64,000 nt of DNA from assembly GCA_963664045.2 (NCBI GenBank), contig CAXXGT010000009.1:744001-808000 (forward strand). The letters are read 5' to 3'. Position numbers and translations under genes: made by a program. The notes under the pieces are model-generated. The model was not told the origin of the DNA. It did no database searches and worked only from the letters and a program-made list of their open reading frames with translations. Shown here piece by piece: positions 27,713 through 36,098 of this stretch; the stretch's first letter is position 1, and every line of letters begins with the position of its first letter. The DNA is from JAPPHA01 sp963664045. GTDB taxonomy: Bacteria > Pseudomonadota > Alphaproteobacteria > Rhodobacterales > Rhodobacteraceae.

Positions 27713-28773
27713 GGTTTTTTTTGAGCCAACGGCGCGGAGGCGTCGTGGCTGCTGGCGCCGAGCACATGGGTCTTGCGGCCCTCGTCATCGACAGCACCGC
27801 GGATGGTCTTGCCGTCGATGGCGATGCCCGCACCCTGGTCCCAGCCATGGTCCCGGCAGAAGCGGGCCGTGGCTGCGGCAAGCTGGTCGGGGTCGACCGT
27901 GACCATGATGTTGCGGATGCAATAGATGCTCGGGAGGTCATGGGTGCCATTCCCGGCCCTGGGCAGGCGGAAATGCCTCAGCATCCCCGGTCCGAGGTCC
28001 TGGATCCAGGCATGGATCGCCTTCCAGCCATTGGCGCCACACAGCGTGGCCGCAGCACAGAGCGACAGCAACGTCGGCAGATGGTAGCGGCGCCCGCGGC
28101 GTCCGCGAGGATCGTCGATTTCGGTGAAGTAGTCGTACAGGCTGGCCATTTCGGCGGTGTTCATCTTGCGCATCTTCTCGGTTCCGTGAAGCTGGAGTTC
28201 CGGCGCCAGCGCCGGGGCGGTGAGCCGGGCGCGGACATCGGGCGCGAGCGGCAGCACCAACACCTGTTTCGGTGTCGATCCCGCGACATAGCCGTTGCCG
28301 TGGCGGCGGTAGCCGCGGGTCCTGCCGACGGTGATCCAGTTGGCGGCGCGGTAGACCGTGCCGCTGTGGCGCTCCGGGTCGCAGAAGGTTTCCAGGAGCA
28401 GCAGCGGATGATGATAGCGGGCCTGCCAGTCGGCATTGATGCGCCGCGCACAGAGGCCGAGAAAGCGGGAACCCAGGTTCGGCTGCCGTCCGCGCAGCAG
28501 CAGGCGCACATTGTTGGCAACCAGGTGCAACCGCCCGAACCTGTCCCGCGGGCTCCAGCCGATCCAGCGGTCGCGCGCCGTGCATTTGAGCGCCGCAGCC
28601 GAGAAGGCGGCCAGCGCCGGCCATGCGCCGCTGCCGTCGTCGGCCGCATACCAAATGGTTTCGCCGATCTTCGGTCCCGCGCCGAGGTAATGATGTTCGT
28701 CCAGGAGATCGCGGAAGCGCTGTTCCTCGCGACGTGCGACCGGTATTGCGGACAGTCTGGAAAGGTCGATCAT
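27706..28773 (-). CDS. DUF4338 (DruA-like) domain fused to the ISAs1 transposase N-terminus
   Basis: Residues about 8-190 match DUF4338, the domain of Druantia DruA: EEQRFRDLLDEHHYLGAG, then ALKCTARDRWIGWSPRDR, the LHLVANNVRLLL segment and CDPERHSGTVYRAANWI. Residues about 215-350 are the ISAs1 N-terminal region (YFTEIDDPRGRRGRRYHL) and the first catalytic Asp in AIDGKTIRG. The frame stops at TGA 27706 just after an A8 run. ATG 28773 is preferred over an ATG 81 bases earlier. DUF4338 proteins are frequent transposon passengers; the exact function is unknown, and no other Druantia genes are present, so defence is not implied. Confidence 0.85.
   Translation of the reverse strand: MIDLSRLSAIPVARREEQRFRDLLDEHHYLGAGPKIGETIWYAADDGSGAWPALAAFSAAALKCTARDRWIGWSPRDRFGRLHLVANNVRLLLRGRQPNLGSRFLGLCARRINADWQARYHHPLLLLETFCDPERHSGTVYRAANWITVGRTRGYRRHGNGYVAGSTPKQVLVLPLAPDVRARLTAPALAPELQLHGTEKMRKMNTAEMASLYDYFTEIDDPRGRRGRRYHLPTLLSLCAAATLCGANGWKAIHAWIQDLGPGMLRHFRLPRAGNGTHDLPSIYCIRNIMVTVDPDQLAAATARFCRDHGWDQGAGIAIDGKTIRGAVDDEGRKTHVLGASSHDASAPLAQKKPC
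27715..27722 (-). promoter_or_regulatory. A8 slippery run linking the two transposase frames
   Basis: On the coding strand CAAAAAAAACC occurs where the upstream frame ends and the downstream frame begins. A -1 slip on A AAA AAA, or transcriptional slippage on eight A residues, joins LAQKK to TVLTIEED and restores an ISAs1 transposase. A fixed +1/-1 mutation is the alternative. Confidence 0.6.
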
Positions 28774-28890
28774 GGCACCTGATTCGATTCCCGATTCGGT
28801 GCCTCTATGGACGGGCAGGAGGCAAGAGTCCAGCCCGCGACGTAAATCAATCAAAACAAACGAAAATTGACGCTACAAAAATTGGCCCTG

Positions 28891-28900
28891 GTGCTGTTGC
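28891..28900. repeat. Target-site duplication, right copy (ISAs1-family IS)
   Basis: GTGCTGTTGC follows the right IS end (...CCCTG) and matches 26718-26727 exactly; codons GTG CTG TTG resume the recombinase frame. Confidence 0.92.
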
Positions 28901-30149
28901 ACGACCGCCATGATGGCTATATCTCCTGGGATCACTATGAGCGGAACCAGGCGGTGATCAGCGCAAACCGGACGGTTGAGCGTGGCGCGGTCCGGTCCGG
29001 ACGTGGATTGCTGACCGGCCTGCTGCGGTGCGGCCATTGTCAGCGACGGATCCAGGTGCGCAACAACGGCAAGTCTGTCGGTTACTATTGCCAGGGTGAA
29101 CACCGGGCGGGCAAGCGGTGCCTGTCGTTCAGTGCAGTGCGGGTGGATCAGGCGGTCGGACAGGCGGTGATCGACGCACTGCAGCCGCTGGCGATGGAGG
29201 CCGCCATGGCGGCGATCGAGACCGTCGGCGCGGCGAACCCCGCGATGCTGGATCTGGCGCGCAGCGCCCTTTCGGAAGCCCGCTACAAGGCGGACCGGGC
29301 TCGCGACCAGTTTGAAACGGTCGATCCGTCCAACCACAATGTGTTTCACAATCTGGCGGCGAAGTGGGAGGCCTGCCTTGTCGACGTGTCTGAACGCGAA
29401 GCCCGGCTCCGGGAGCTTGAGGCGGCTCAGCCTGTCGCCCTGGCACCGGAACAGCGTCAGACTTTTCTGGCGCTTGGCCAGGATCTTGGCCGGGCCTGGG
29501 GCGACGACCGGGCGACGCCCGCACTGCGCAAGACGGTGTTGCGAACCGTCCTGGTCGAGATCACGGCCCGGATTGAAGAGACGGATGTGCACCTTGTACT
29601 GCACTGGAAGGGCGGCGATCACACGGAACTGCGGGTACCGCGCATGCGGAACGGCGAACATCGCTGGACGACCGATATCGAGACCGTCACGATCGTGCGG
29701 CAGCTTGCGCGCACGCTTGACGATGCCGGGATCGCCGGTCTTCTGAACCGCCTCGGCAAGCGGACCGTGAAGGGTAACAGCTGGAACAAGTCACGTGTTG
29801 CTTCCTTGCGGGCCTCGAACGGCATTGCGGTGTTTCGCAAGGGCGAACGTACCGAGCGCGGCGAGTTGACCTTGAATGAGGTCGCGGATCGTTTTCAGGT
29901 CAGTCAGTCCCATGTGCGTCGGCTGATCCAGTCCGACCGCCTGCCCGCCCACCAAGCCTGCAAGGGCGCACCCTGGATCATTCTGGAAGACGACCTCGAT
30001 GCGCCCGGGATTCGGGCGATCCTTGAGTTCAAGGGGTCTGCGTCGTCCGATCCGCAGCAACCGGGTTTCGAGTTTCCGGCATGTTGATCCTCGAAGGGAA
30101 TCCCGCTCAACAAGGAGGTGGAGACCGCGTGACGGGTATGCTGCATGTT

Positions 30150-30161
30150 CGTTACGTAACG
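30150..30161. repeat. Perfect 12-bp palindrome, copy 1
   Basis: CGTTACGTAACG lies 24 bases upstream of the small gene at 30185. An identical copy lies 20 bases after that gene (30498-30509). It may be an operator or a recombinase crossover site. Confidence 0.7.
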
Positions 30162-30184
30162 TCTGCACAACGGGATCGAAAGGA

Positions 30185-30478
30185 ATGGTCATGGCCCTGA
30201 CCAATGCCGAAAGGCAACGCCGCTACCGGGCCCGACGCAAGGGCGCGCTGCCGCCGGTCAAGCGCGTCCGGTCGGCAAGACCGCAGTCGCGGGCGCAACG
30301 ATGGCGCGCCGCCGTTGCAACCCTGCTTGAACTTCAGGAGTACTACAGTGAGCGGCTTGAAAGCGCGCCGGTGCCATTGCGTGACAGTCCCTATGGCCTC
30401 AAGTTGCAGGCCATCGATGAACTTGACTTCAGTGATCTTGAGGCCATTGAAGTCCCCCTTGGCTACGGAAATGACTGA
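30185..30478 (+). CDS. Small basic protein downstream of serine recombinase
   Basis: A 97-residue protein (95 if ATG 30191 is used). The N-terminal third is strongly basic (NAERQRRYRARRKG, then KRVRSARPQSRAQRWRAA) and suits nucleic-acid binding; the rest is acidic and helical (ELQEYYSERLESAP, DELDFSDLEAIEVP). Proteins of this type (MALTNAERQRRYR...) are found downstream of recombinases in related mobile elements. AAAGGA precedes the first ATG. It follows the recombinase stop by 97 bases, and two identical 12-bp palindromes flank it, suggesting autoregulation or a recombination accessory role. Function is not established. Confidence 0.65.
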   Translation: MVMALTNAERQRRYRARRKGALPPVKRVRSARPQSRAQRWRAAVATLLELQEYYSERLESAPVPLRDSPYGLKLQAIDELDFSDLEAIEVPLGYGND

Positions 30479-30497
30479 CCGGGTTCCACGGCATAAT

Positions 30498-30509
30498 CGT
30501 TACGTAACG
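30498..30509. repeat. Perfect 12-bp palindrome, copy 2
   Basis: CGTTACGTAACG, identical to 30150-30161, 20 bases after the stop of the small basic protein gene. Confidence 0.7.
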
Positions 30510-30775
30510 GACAAGCCCCCTGGTGGTGCAAGCGGCTTGAGGACAGTCAATCCGGGTTCACGCTTCGCACAGAGAGCCGCGCATGTTAAACTCCGTCCAG
30601 CGAACAACAGACCAGATCCTGAACCTTGCGGGTCGGACCGGGACTGGCAAGGAATGAGGGCGCAACGTGCTGCCTGCAGGTCAGGCAATCATGTCGAAGG
30701 GACAGAAAGGAGGTCCGTTGACATCATGGACGACATAAAAAATACCGCAATTTCAACGATGTGGTGAGGTGGGGT

Positions 30776-31623
30776 TTATGCGGATACCTTCCTGGCATTG
30801 CCGGAGAGGCTTTCGCGTGTCGGGTCATACGTGTGGATCAGCGGATTCTGGTTGTCATCTTCCAGCAGGTCGCCGACTTCAATGCTATTCAGGATCCGAT
30901 CCGGAAGGAAATTTGGTACGCCGTTGAACCGGCTGTGGTCCGGCATGTACGCGCAGGTAAAGGCTCGTCGCGGATATGGCGTCATGTTCGCATTTGCGGC
31001 GTGAACCATCAGTCCGTTGTGAAAGGAACATCCGCCCGCTGGTATGATGGAGGGCACGGGTTCCATCCTGCTGAGTTCGGGGTAGGCGTTGAACATGGCT
31101 CCCACGTGGTTGCCGTCTGCCTGGTAGTCATCAAATCTTCGCTTGTGGGATCCTGGCATGAAGAACAAGCAGCCGTTCTGAATCGTTACATCGTCCAGAG
31201 CGACCTAGATGATTATGGCGTGGTCCGATGCGAATGACCACTTGGGGTTGTCCTGGTGCCACGCTGTGTGGTTGGACCAGGGCAACTTGATCAACGCCTG
31301 GTCGTGCCAAATCCGTATACCATCGACTCCTTCCAGGTCGGCCGCCATTTTTCCCAGCCGGCGGTCCAGCATCAATGCACGGACACCGTCATGATCCATC
31401 CACAGGTTGATCCGTTGCCGAAGTACGGCTCACCTTCCGTCTACCGCGAAATGTGATAGGATCCCTCGGGCAACCTGTTGTCGTCCCTGAGCGAGATTGC
31501 TTCTCCCACCGCCGCCCGCCAGTTGTCCAGTTCGTCTCTTTCCAGGAAATCCTCAATGATGAGGAAGCCGTTTTCTCGGTAGGATGTTATTTGCTCATCC
31601 GTCAAAATATGTTTCATGAGCAT
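30776..31623 (-). pseudogene. Phytanoyl-CoA dioxygenase (PhyH) family gene, broken by a frameshift and a nonsense codon
   Basis: Three leftward pieces make one PhyH protein: 31623-31441 (ENGFLIIEDFLERDELDNWR, the N-terminal PhyH helix), 31440 to 31205 in another frame (RINLWMDHDGVRALML, then GIRIWHDQALIKLPW and HTAWHQDNPKWSF with the iron HxD), and, past a TAG at 31205-31207, 31204-30776 in the same frame (VALDDVTIQNGCLFFMPGSH and the distal His in NGLMVHAANANM). The TAG sits where relatives have Trp, so a single TGG to TAG change explains it. A one-base shift near 31440 explains the first break. It is a second, distinct PhyH family member in decay, beside remnant copy B. Confidence 0.85.
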
Positions 31624-31724
31624 GTTCCTGTTTCGTGGGCCAATTGCAGAATAACTGATTGAACATCATTTGTTAAAAGGACCCGGATGACCCGTCAACT
31701 CGGGAGAGAGGGTGGGTCCAAAGA

Positions 31725-32052
31725 CAAGAGTGTGGGTCTTGGCGCGCTTCGGCCAGCGGGCGTGACAGGATTCGGGATCGGCACGGTATTTTGTCACCAT
31801 TTTGGGGATTTTCCGAAATGTCCCTTCCGCGCGACATCGCGATCGTGGGACTGGTTGCAGAGGCGGCAAACGGAAGCATCGTGGCCAAATGGTACAAGGG
31901 TTCGGGCATGCGATGAAGCTGAAGGGCGGCCAGGCGGTCATGACCTTCCGGGCACTGATCCTGTCAGTCCGGTTCGGTCGCGCGTAGACCGCCCTGGCAG
32001 AAAATGACAACGCCAAACCAACCCGCCAGATCCTCGCAGCATGAGGCAAGAC
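31725..32052 (+). pseudogene. ISKra4-like transposase C-terminal remnant, copy B
   Basis: Rightward sequence related to the reverse complement of 23815-24150, with matches such as TCGTGGCCAAA, TTCCGGGCACTGATC-like stretches and ACGCCAAACCAACCCG. Its translation is interrupted by several stops and shifts (for example GGQAVMTFRALILSVRFGRA then TAG), so it is more decayed than copy A. It forms the right boundary of the 24-32 kb island. Confidence 0.55.
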
Positions 32053-32207
32053 GTACGTCGCCATCGTAAATTTTGCCCGACATTCTCGCAGGAGTCATCC
32101 GAAGTGTAACGCGATGACAGTTTCGAAACCGCGTCGACCAGTCTTCATGACGATGGCGGGAATTTGTTGAAGGAAAATTCCCGGGAACCGGTGCGTGCGA
32201 TCATGAC

Positions 32208-33665
32208 TTAACCATGATAGGTCGCGACAGTTTTCAATTGGGTCATTCCGTACAACGCCTCGAAGCCTTTTTCTCGGCCGTGACCGGAGAGACCGGTTCC
32301 TCCGAATGGCAACTCGACGCCTCCGCCGGCACCGTAGTTGTTGATAAAGACCTGCCCGGAGCGCAGTTGTCGGGCAAGGCGCATTTGCCTCCCGCCGTCG
32401 CGTGTCCAGATGCCTGCCACGAGCCCGTATGGCGTACCATTGGCAATCTCGACAGCATGGTTTTCATCCTGAAACGGAATCACGAGTTGTACCGGGCCGA
32501 AAATCTCTTCCCGGGCCAGGACATGCTGTGCATCGTCGCCGGCGAACAGTACGGGTTCGACGTAATAGCCGCCTCCAGGGGAATCCCTGGAGATCGTTCC
32601 CCGCGCGATTTCTTCGAGACTGGAACCCTGCGCGAGATAGGCAAGGACTGTTGAGCGTTGACGGTCCGAAACTAGCGGTCCCAGGTCGAGGTCACGAAGA
32701 GCAGGACCCGCCCGAAGCGCGCGGTAACGGCGTGCCATCCGCTCGACGACTTCGTCAAGAACGCCGGTTTCAACAAGGATACGGGACGAGGCCGAGCAGG
32801 TTTGACCGGCGTTCTGGATTCCCGCAGTGACAAGGAAAGGTAACGCCGCGTCGAGATCGGCATCGGCGAATATGATCTGGGGAGACTTTCCCCCGAGTTC
32901 CAGCGTGACCGGCACAACATTTCCGGCAGCTCCTTTCTGGATACTCTTGCCAACCTCGACCGACCCGGTGAACGACAGGTGGCCGACTCCTGGATGGCGA
33001 ACGAGCGCTGCCCCGGCTTCATTGCCCAACCCGGGGACAACATTGAGTGCACCGGCGGGAAGTCCGGCGCGGGCGGCCAGTTCGGTGAACGCGAGGGCAG
33101 TGAGGCAGGCTTCCTCGGAAGGTTTCAGAACGCACGCGTTGCCGGTGGCGAGGGCAGCGCCGATCGAACGGCCAATGATTTGCATGGGGTAGTTCCAGGG
33201 TATGATATGCCCGGTAACGCCGAACGGTTCCCTTATCGTGCTGACGAGGTAGCCGTTCTGATATGGAATCGTCTGACCGTGCAGCTTGTCCGCTGCGCCA
33301 CCGTAGAACTCCATGTATCTGGCCAGGGCAACCGCGTCGGCGCGCGCCTGCGACAACGGCTTGCCGACGTCGAGCGCCTCCAGCCTGGCGAGGTCTTCCA
33401 CGCAATCGAGAACGAGCCTCCCGATTCGTGACAGCGTCCGTCCCCGTTCGGTCGCGGTCGCACGACCCCAGGCTCCGCTTTTTGCAGCGGAGGCGGCCGA
33501 GACCGCACGGTCGATGTCCTCTGCCGTGCAGCGGGGGAGTTCGGAAATCGTTTCCCCGTCAGACGGATTCCTGGTTTCGATCAGTCTTGCCGTGCTTGCT
33601 TCTACCTGTTCCCCACCGATGAATGGACGTCGTGGATCAAACTGAAAGCCCGAAAAATCAGCCAT
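32208..33665 (-). CDS. NAD(P)-dependent aldehyde dehydrogenase
   Basis: A 485-residue aldehyde dehydrogenase with the cofactor-pocket sequence GHIIPWNYPMQI, the FTGSVEVGKSIQ turn, catalytic-Glu motif VTLELGGKSPQIIF and catalytic Cys in QNAGQTCSASSRI. It oxidises an aldehyde to an acid in the cytoplasm. It starts at ATG 33665, overlapping the ABC ATPase gene by eight bases, so it is the last gene of the dipeptide-type transporter operon. It may process an aldehyde derived from the imported compound. Substrate unknown. Confidence 0.93.
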   Translation of the reverse strand: MADFSGFQFDPRRPFIGGEQVEASTARLIETRNPSDGETISELPRCTAEDIDRAVSAASAAKSGAWGRATATERGRTLSRIGRLVLDCVEDLARLEALDVGKPLSQARADAVALARYMEFYGGAADKLHGQTIPYQNGYLVSTIREPFGVTGHIIPWNYPMQIIGRSIGAALATGNACVLKPSEEACLTALAFTELAARAGLPAGALNVVPGLGNEAGAALVRHPGVGHLSFTGSVEVGKSIQKGAAGNVVPVTLELGGKSPQIIFADADLDAALPFLVTAGIQNAGQTCSASSRILVETGVLDEVVERMARRYRALRAGPALRDLDLGPLVSDRQRSTVLAYLAQGSSLEEIARGTISRDSPGGGYYVEPVLFAGDDAQHVLAREEIFGPVQLVIPFQDENHAVEIANGTPYGLVAGIWTRDGGRQMRLARQLRSGQVFINNYGAGGGVELPFGGTGLSGHGREKGFEALYGMTQLKTVATYHG

Positions 33666-35283
33666 GTACACTCTCCATTCGCCATTCCTCGGGAATTGTT
33701 GGCGCAGCTTCGATCAGTTGCCGGGTATAGGCGTGAGAGGGCGAATCCAGAACCGAGTCGGTCTCTCCCGCCTCGACGATTTGCCCCGTCTTCATTACGA
33801 GCACCCGGTCGGTGATGGCCCTGATCACCGTGAGGTCATGGCTGATGAACAGGAATGACAGGTCATGCCGAATCTGCAACGCTGCCAACAGATCAAGAAT
33901 CTGTGCCCTGATCGATACGTCAAGCGAAGAAACTGCCTCATCAAGTATGATCAATCCCGGTCGTATGACCAGGGCCCGGGCGATGGCAATCCGTTGGCGC
34001 TGACCGCCGGAAAACTCGTGAATGTACTTTTCCATGTCGTCGGGTTTCAGGCCTACGGAATTCAATGCGTCCGCCACGCGTTCGCGCCTCTCGGCCTCGG
34101 TTTGGCGGCTCTCGCTCAGATGGAATGGTTCGGAAACCAGGCGTTTGACCTTGTGGCGTGGATTGAACGATCCGAACGGATCCTGGAATACCACTTGCAT
34201 GTCGCGGCGAAGCGATGGCGGCACGCCAGGGCTGGAAGTGACCGGACTGCCGCGCAGGCGGATTTCGCCACCCTGTAACGGCTCAAGTCCGAGAATTGCC
34301 CGGACCAGGGTCGACTTTCCGCAACCCGATTCACCGACAAGACCAAGGCTCTCCCCGGTGTGGACCTTGAAACTGACCCTGTTCACGGCACGCCGCGTGG
34401 GTGGTTGGGTGAACAGCCCGCCGCGGGAAAGGCGGTAATCGCGAATCGCGTCCTGCACGTGCAACAGGACATCGGGCTGGCCAAGCCGAGCCGTTTTTTT
34501 CGCACGAGCGGGAACATGGTGCGATGCCGCGAGCAACTGCCTGGTAAATGCATGCCGGGTTTGCGTGAACAGGGTCGACGTTTCGGCCATCTCGACGATC
34601 CTGCCATCCCGCATGACGGCGATTCGGTCGGCCAGACCGGCAACCACTGCGAGGTCGTGCGTGATCAACATCAATGACATGCCTTCATCTTCAACCAGTG
34701 AATGAAGCAGTTCGAGGATCTGGGCCTGGGTCGAGACGTCGAGTGCAGTTGTCGGTTCGTCCGCGATCAGCAATTGCGGCCGTAACGCGATTGCGAGGGC
34801 GATGCAGACCCGCTGTCGCTGACCTCCCGAAAGTTCGTGCGGATAGCGATCGAGCGGAAATTCGGGCTCGGGCAACCCGACCCGGTCGAGGCGTTCGCGT
34901 GCAATCCGCAATGATTCCTTTCGATTGGCTTTCCCGTGAACGCGAAGGGTTTCGGCGACCTGGTGACCTATCGTCTGGACGGGGTTAAGGGCCGTCATCG
35001 GTTCCTGGAAGATCATGCCAATCCTGTCGCCACGAACGGAACAGAGATTTCGTTCATTGAGGCTCAGGAGGTTTTCTCCGCCGAGAGACACGGTACCCTG
35101 TGCCTGGCTGCCGGGAGGCAACAGCCCCATCACTGCCAACGAGGTCATCGTCTTGCCCGAACCTGACTCACCGACGAGCCCGAAGATCTCGCCCGGCTCG
35201 ATCCGGCAGGATACGGAATCGAGCACGGGCACGCCGCGAATTCGGACATTCAGGTTGCGCACTTCCAACGGAGATGTCGTCAC
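33658..35283 (-). CDS. Dipeptide/oligopeptide ABC transporter ATPase, fused DppD-DppF type
   Basis: A 541-residue protein with two complete nucleotide-binding domains in one chain. The first has Walker A GESGSGKTM and signature LSGGQRQRVCIALA; the second has Walker A GESGCGKST (about residue 320) and signature FSGGQRQRIAIARAL. This GsiA/YejF-like fusion replaces separate DppD and DppF. It overlaps the upstream permease by four bases and the downstream aldehyde dehydrogenase by eight. It energises import through the two DppB/DppC-like permeases. Confidence 0.95.
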   Translation of the reverse strand: MTTSPLEVRNLNVRIRGVPVLDSVSCRIEPGEIFGLVGESGSGKTMTSLAVMGLLPPGSQAQGTVSLGGENLLSLNERNLCSVRGDRIGMIFQEPMTALNPVQTIGHQVAETLRVHGKANRKESLRIARERLDRVGLPEPEFPLDRYPHELSGGQRQRVCIALAIALRPQLLIADEPTTALDVSTQAQILELLHSLVEDEGMSLMLITHDLAVVAGLADRIAVMRDGRIVEMAETSTLFTQTRHAFTRQLLAASHHVPARAKKTARLGQPDVLLHVQDAIRDYRLSRGGLFTQPPTRRAVNRVSFKVHTGESLGLVGESGCGKSTLVRAILGLEPLQGGEIRLRGSPVTSSPGVPPSLRRDMQVVFQDPFGSFNPRHKVKRLVSEPFHLSESRQTEAERRERVADALNSVGLKPDDMEKYIHEFSGGQRQRIAIARALVIRPGLIILDEAVSSLDVSIRAQILDLLAALQIRHDLSFLFISHDLTVIRAITDRVLVMKTGQIVEAGETDSVLDSPSHAYTRQLIEAAPTIPEEWRMESVHG

Positions 35284-36098
35284 CGTGCTCTCCGGATTCT
35301 CGGATCCAGGTGATCCCTTAGGCCGTCCCCGAGCAGGTTGAGACCGAGGACCATCATGACGATCGCCATACCCGGCAGAATCGCCAGTCTGGGGGCGAGG
35401 TAGATCATCGTCTGTGCTTCGGCGAGCATTCGTCCCCAGCTCGGTGTCGGTGGCTGTGCACCGAGGCCCACATAGGAGAGTCCCGCTTCCGCGAGAATTC
35501 CGAGCGAGAACTGAATGGTTCCCTGCACGACAAGCAGGCTCGCGATGTTGGGAAGTATGTGCTCGACAGAAATTCTGAATTCCCTTTTTCCGGCGACCCG
35601 CGCGGCCAGAACGTAATCAAGCGTCCACAGGCTGAGCGATGCGCCCCGCGTGATTCTGGCAAACACGGGAATATTGAAAATGCCGATGGCCAGGATGGCA
35701 TTGACGGCCGACGGACCGAAAACGGCGGTGATCAGAATGGCGATGACCAGGGCCGGAAACGCGAATACAAGGTCGTTCCCGCGCATGATCAGTTCATCGA
35801 AAAGGCTGGAATGCTTTGCGGCAGCGGCAAGGCCGAGAGGAACACCGACGATCATTCCGATGCCCACCGCCAGAATCGCCACTCCGATTGATGTGCGAGC
35901 TCCGACCAGCAGCATTGAGGCGGTGTCACGGCCGAAATGGTCGGTACCCAACCAGTGATCGGGTCCCGGAGGCTGGAGCTTCAGGGCAATGTTCAGCTCG
36001 TCAACGGGAAACGGGGACCAGAAAAACGACGTTCCGGCCAGAATCAGGAACGCCGCAGAAAGCACTGCGCCGGCAACCAGGGACGGGGACCACTTCAT
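35280..36098 (-). CDS. Dipeptide-type ABC permease (DppC-like)
   Basis: A 272-residue membrane protein of the DppC class: an N-terminal segment, then HWLGTDHFGRDTASMLLVGAR (family hallmark GTDxxGRDxxSR-like) and the EAA-type loop YVLAARVAGKREFRISVEHILP. It lies between the DppB-like permease and the fused ATPase with four-base overlaps on both sides. Confidence 0.94.
   Translation of the reverse strand: MKWSPSLVAGAVLSAAFLILAGTSFFWSPFPVDELNIALKLQPPGPDHWLGTDHFGRDTASMLLVGARTSIGVAILAVGIGMIVGVPLGLAAAAKHSSLFDELIMRGNDLVFAFPALVIAILITAVFGPSAVNAILAIGIFNIPVFARITRGASLSLWTLDYVLAARVAGKREFRISVEHILPNIASLLVVQGTIQFSLGILAEAGLSYVGLGAQPPTPSWGRMLAEAQTMIYLAPRLAILPGMAIVMMVLGLNLLGDGLRDHLDPRIRRAR

Larger units (their letters stand above)
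26728..28890 (-). mobile_element. ISAs1-family insertion sequence carrying a DUF4338 (DruA-like) domain, 2163 bp
   Basis: Ends are defined by imperfect terminal inverted repeats, CAGGGTTGATTTTTGTTG on the left and CAGGGCCAATTTTTGTAG read inward from the right, and by a perfect 10-bp target duplication. CAGGG ends and 8-10-bp duplications are typical of the ISAs1 family. At 2163 bp it is much longer than the usual 1.2-1.4 kb because an N-terminal DruA-like domain precedes the transposase. It is inserted in the serine recombinase and transcribed opposite to it. Confidence 0.92.
25869..30087 (+). pseudogene. Large serine recombinase, split by an ISAs1-family insertion
   Basis: 5' part 25869-26727 and 3' part 28901-30087 rejoin in frame once one copy of the 10-bp target duplication is removed, giving 681 residues. 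The N-terminal resolvase domain shows CVYIRQSTPQQVRNNLESQR with the catalytic Ser in RQST. The recombinase domain follows (RGAFNQFELSMFRKR). Across the junction the sequence reads EWKVLL-HDRHDGYI, the usual family continuation. The C-terminal half has a zinc ribbon (RCGHCQRRIQ...YYCQGEH) and a terminal helix-turn-helix (LTLNEVADRFQVSQSHVRRL). Intact before insertion, it was the enzyme mobilising this element. GGAGGAG supports the ATG at 25869. Confidence 0.93.

Noticed and set aside
27706..28773. DUF4338 protein read as a Druantia anti-phage system
   Set aside because: No druB-E genes or helicase nearby, and the domain is fused to a transposase within defined IS ends.
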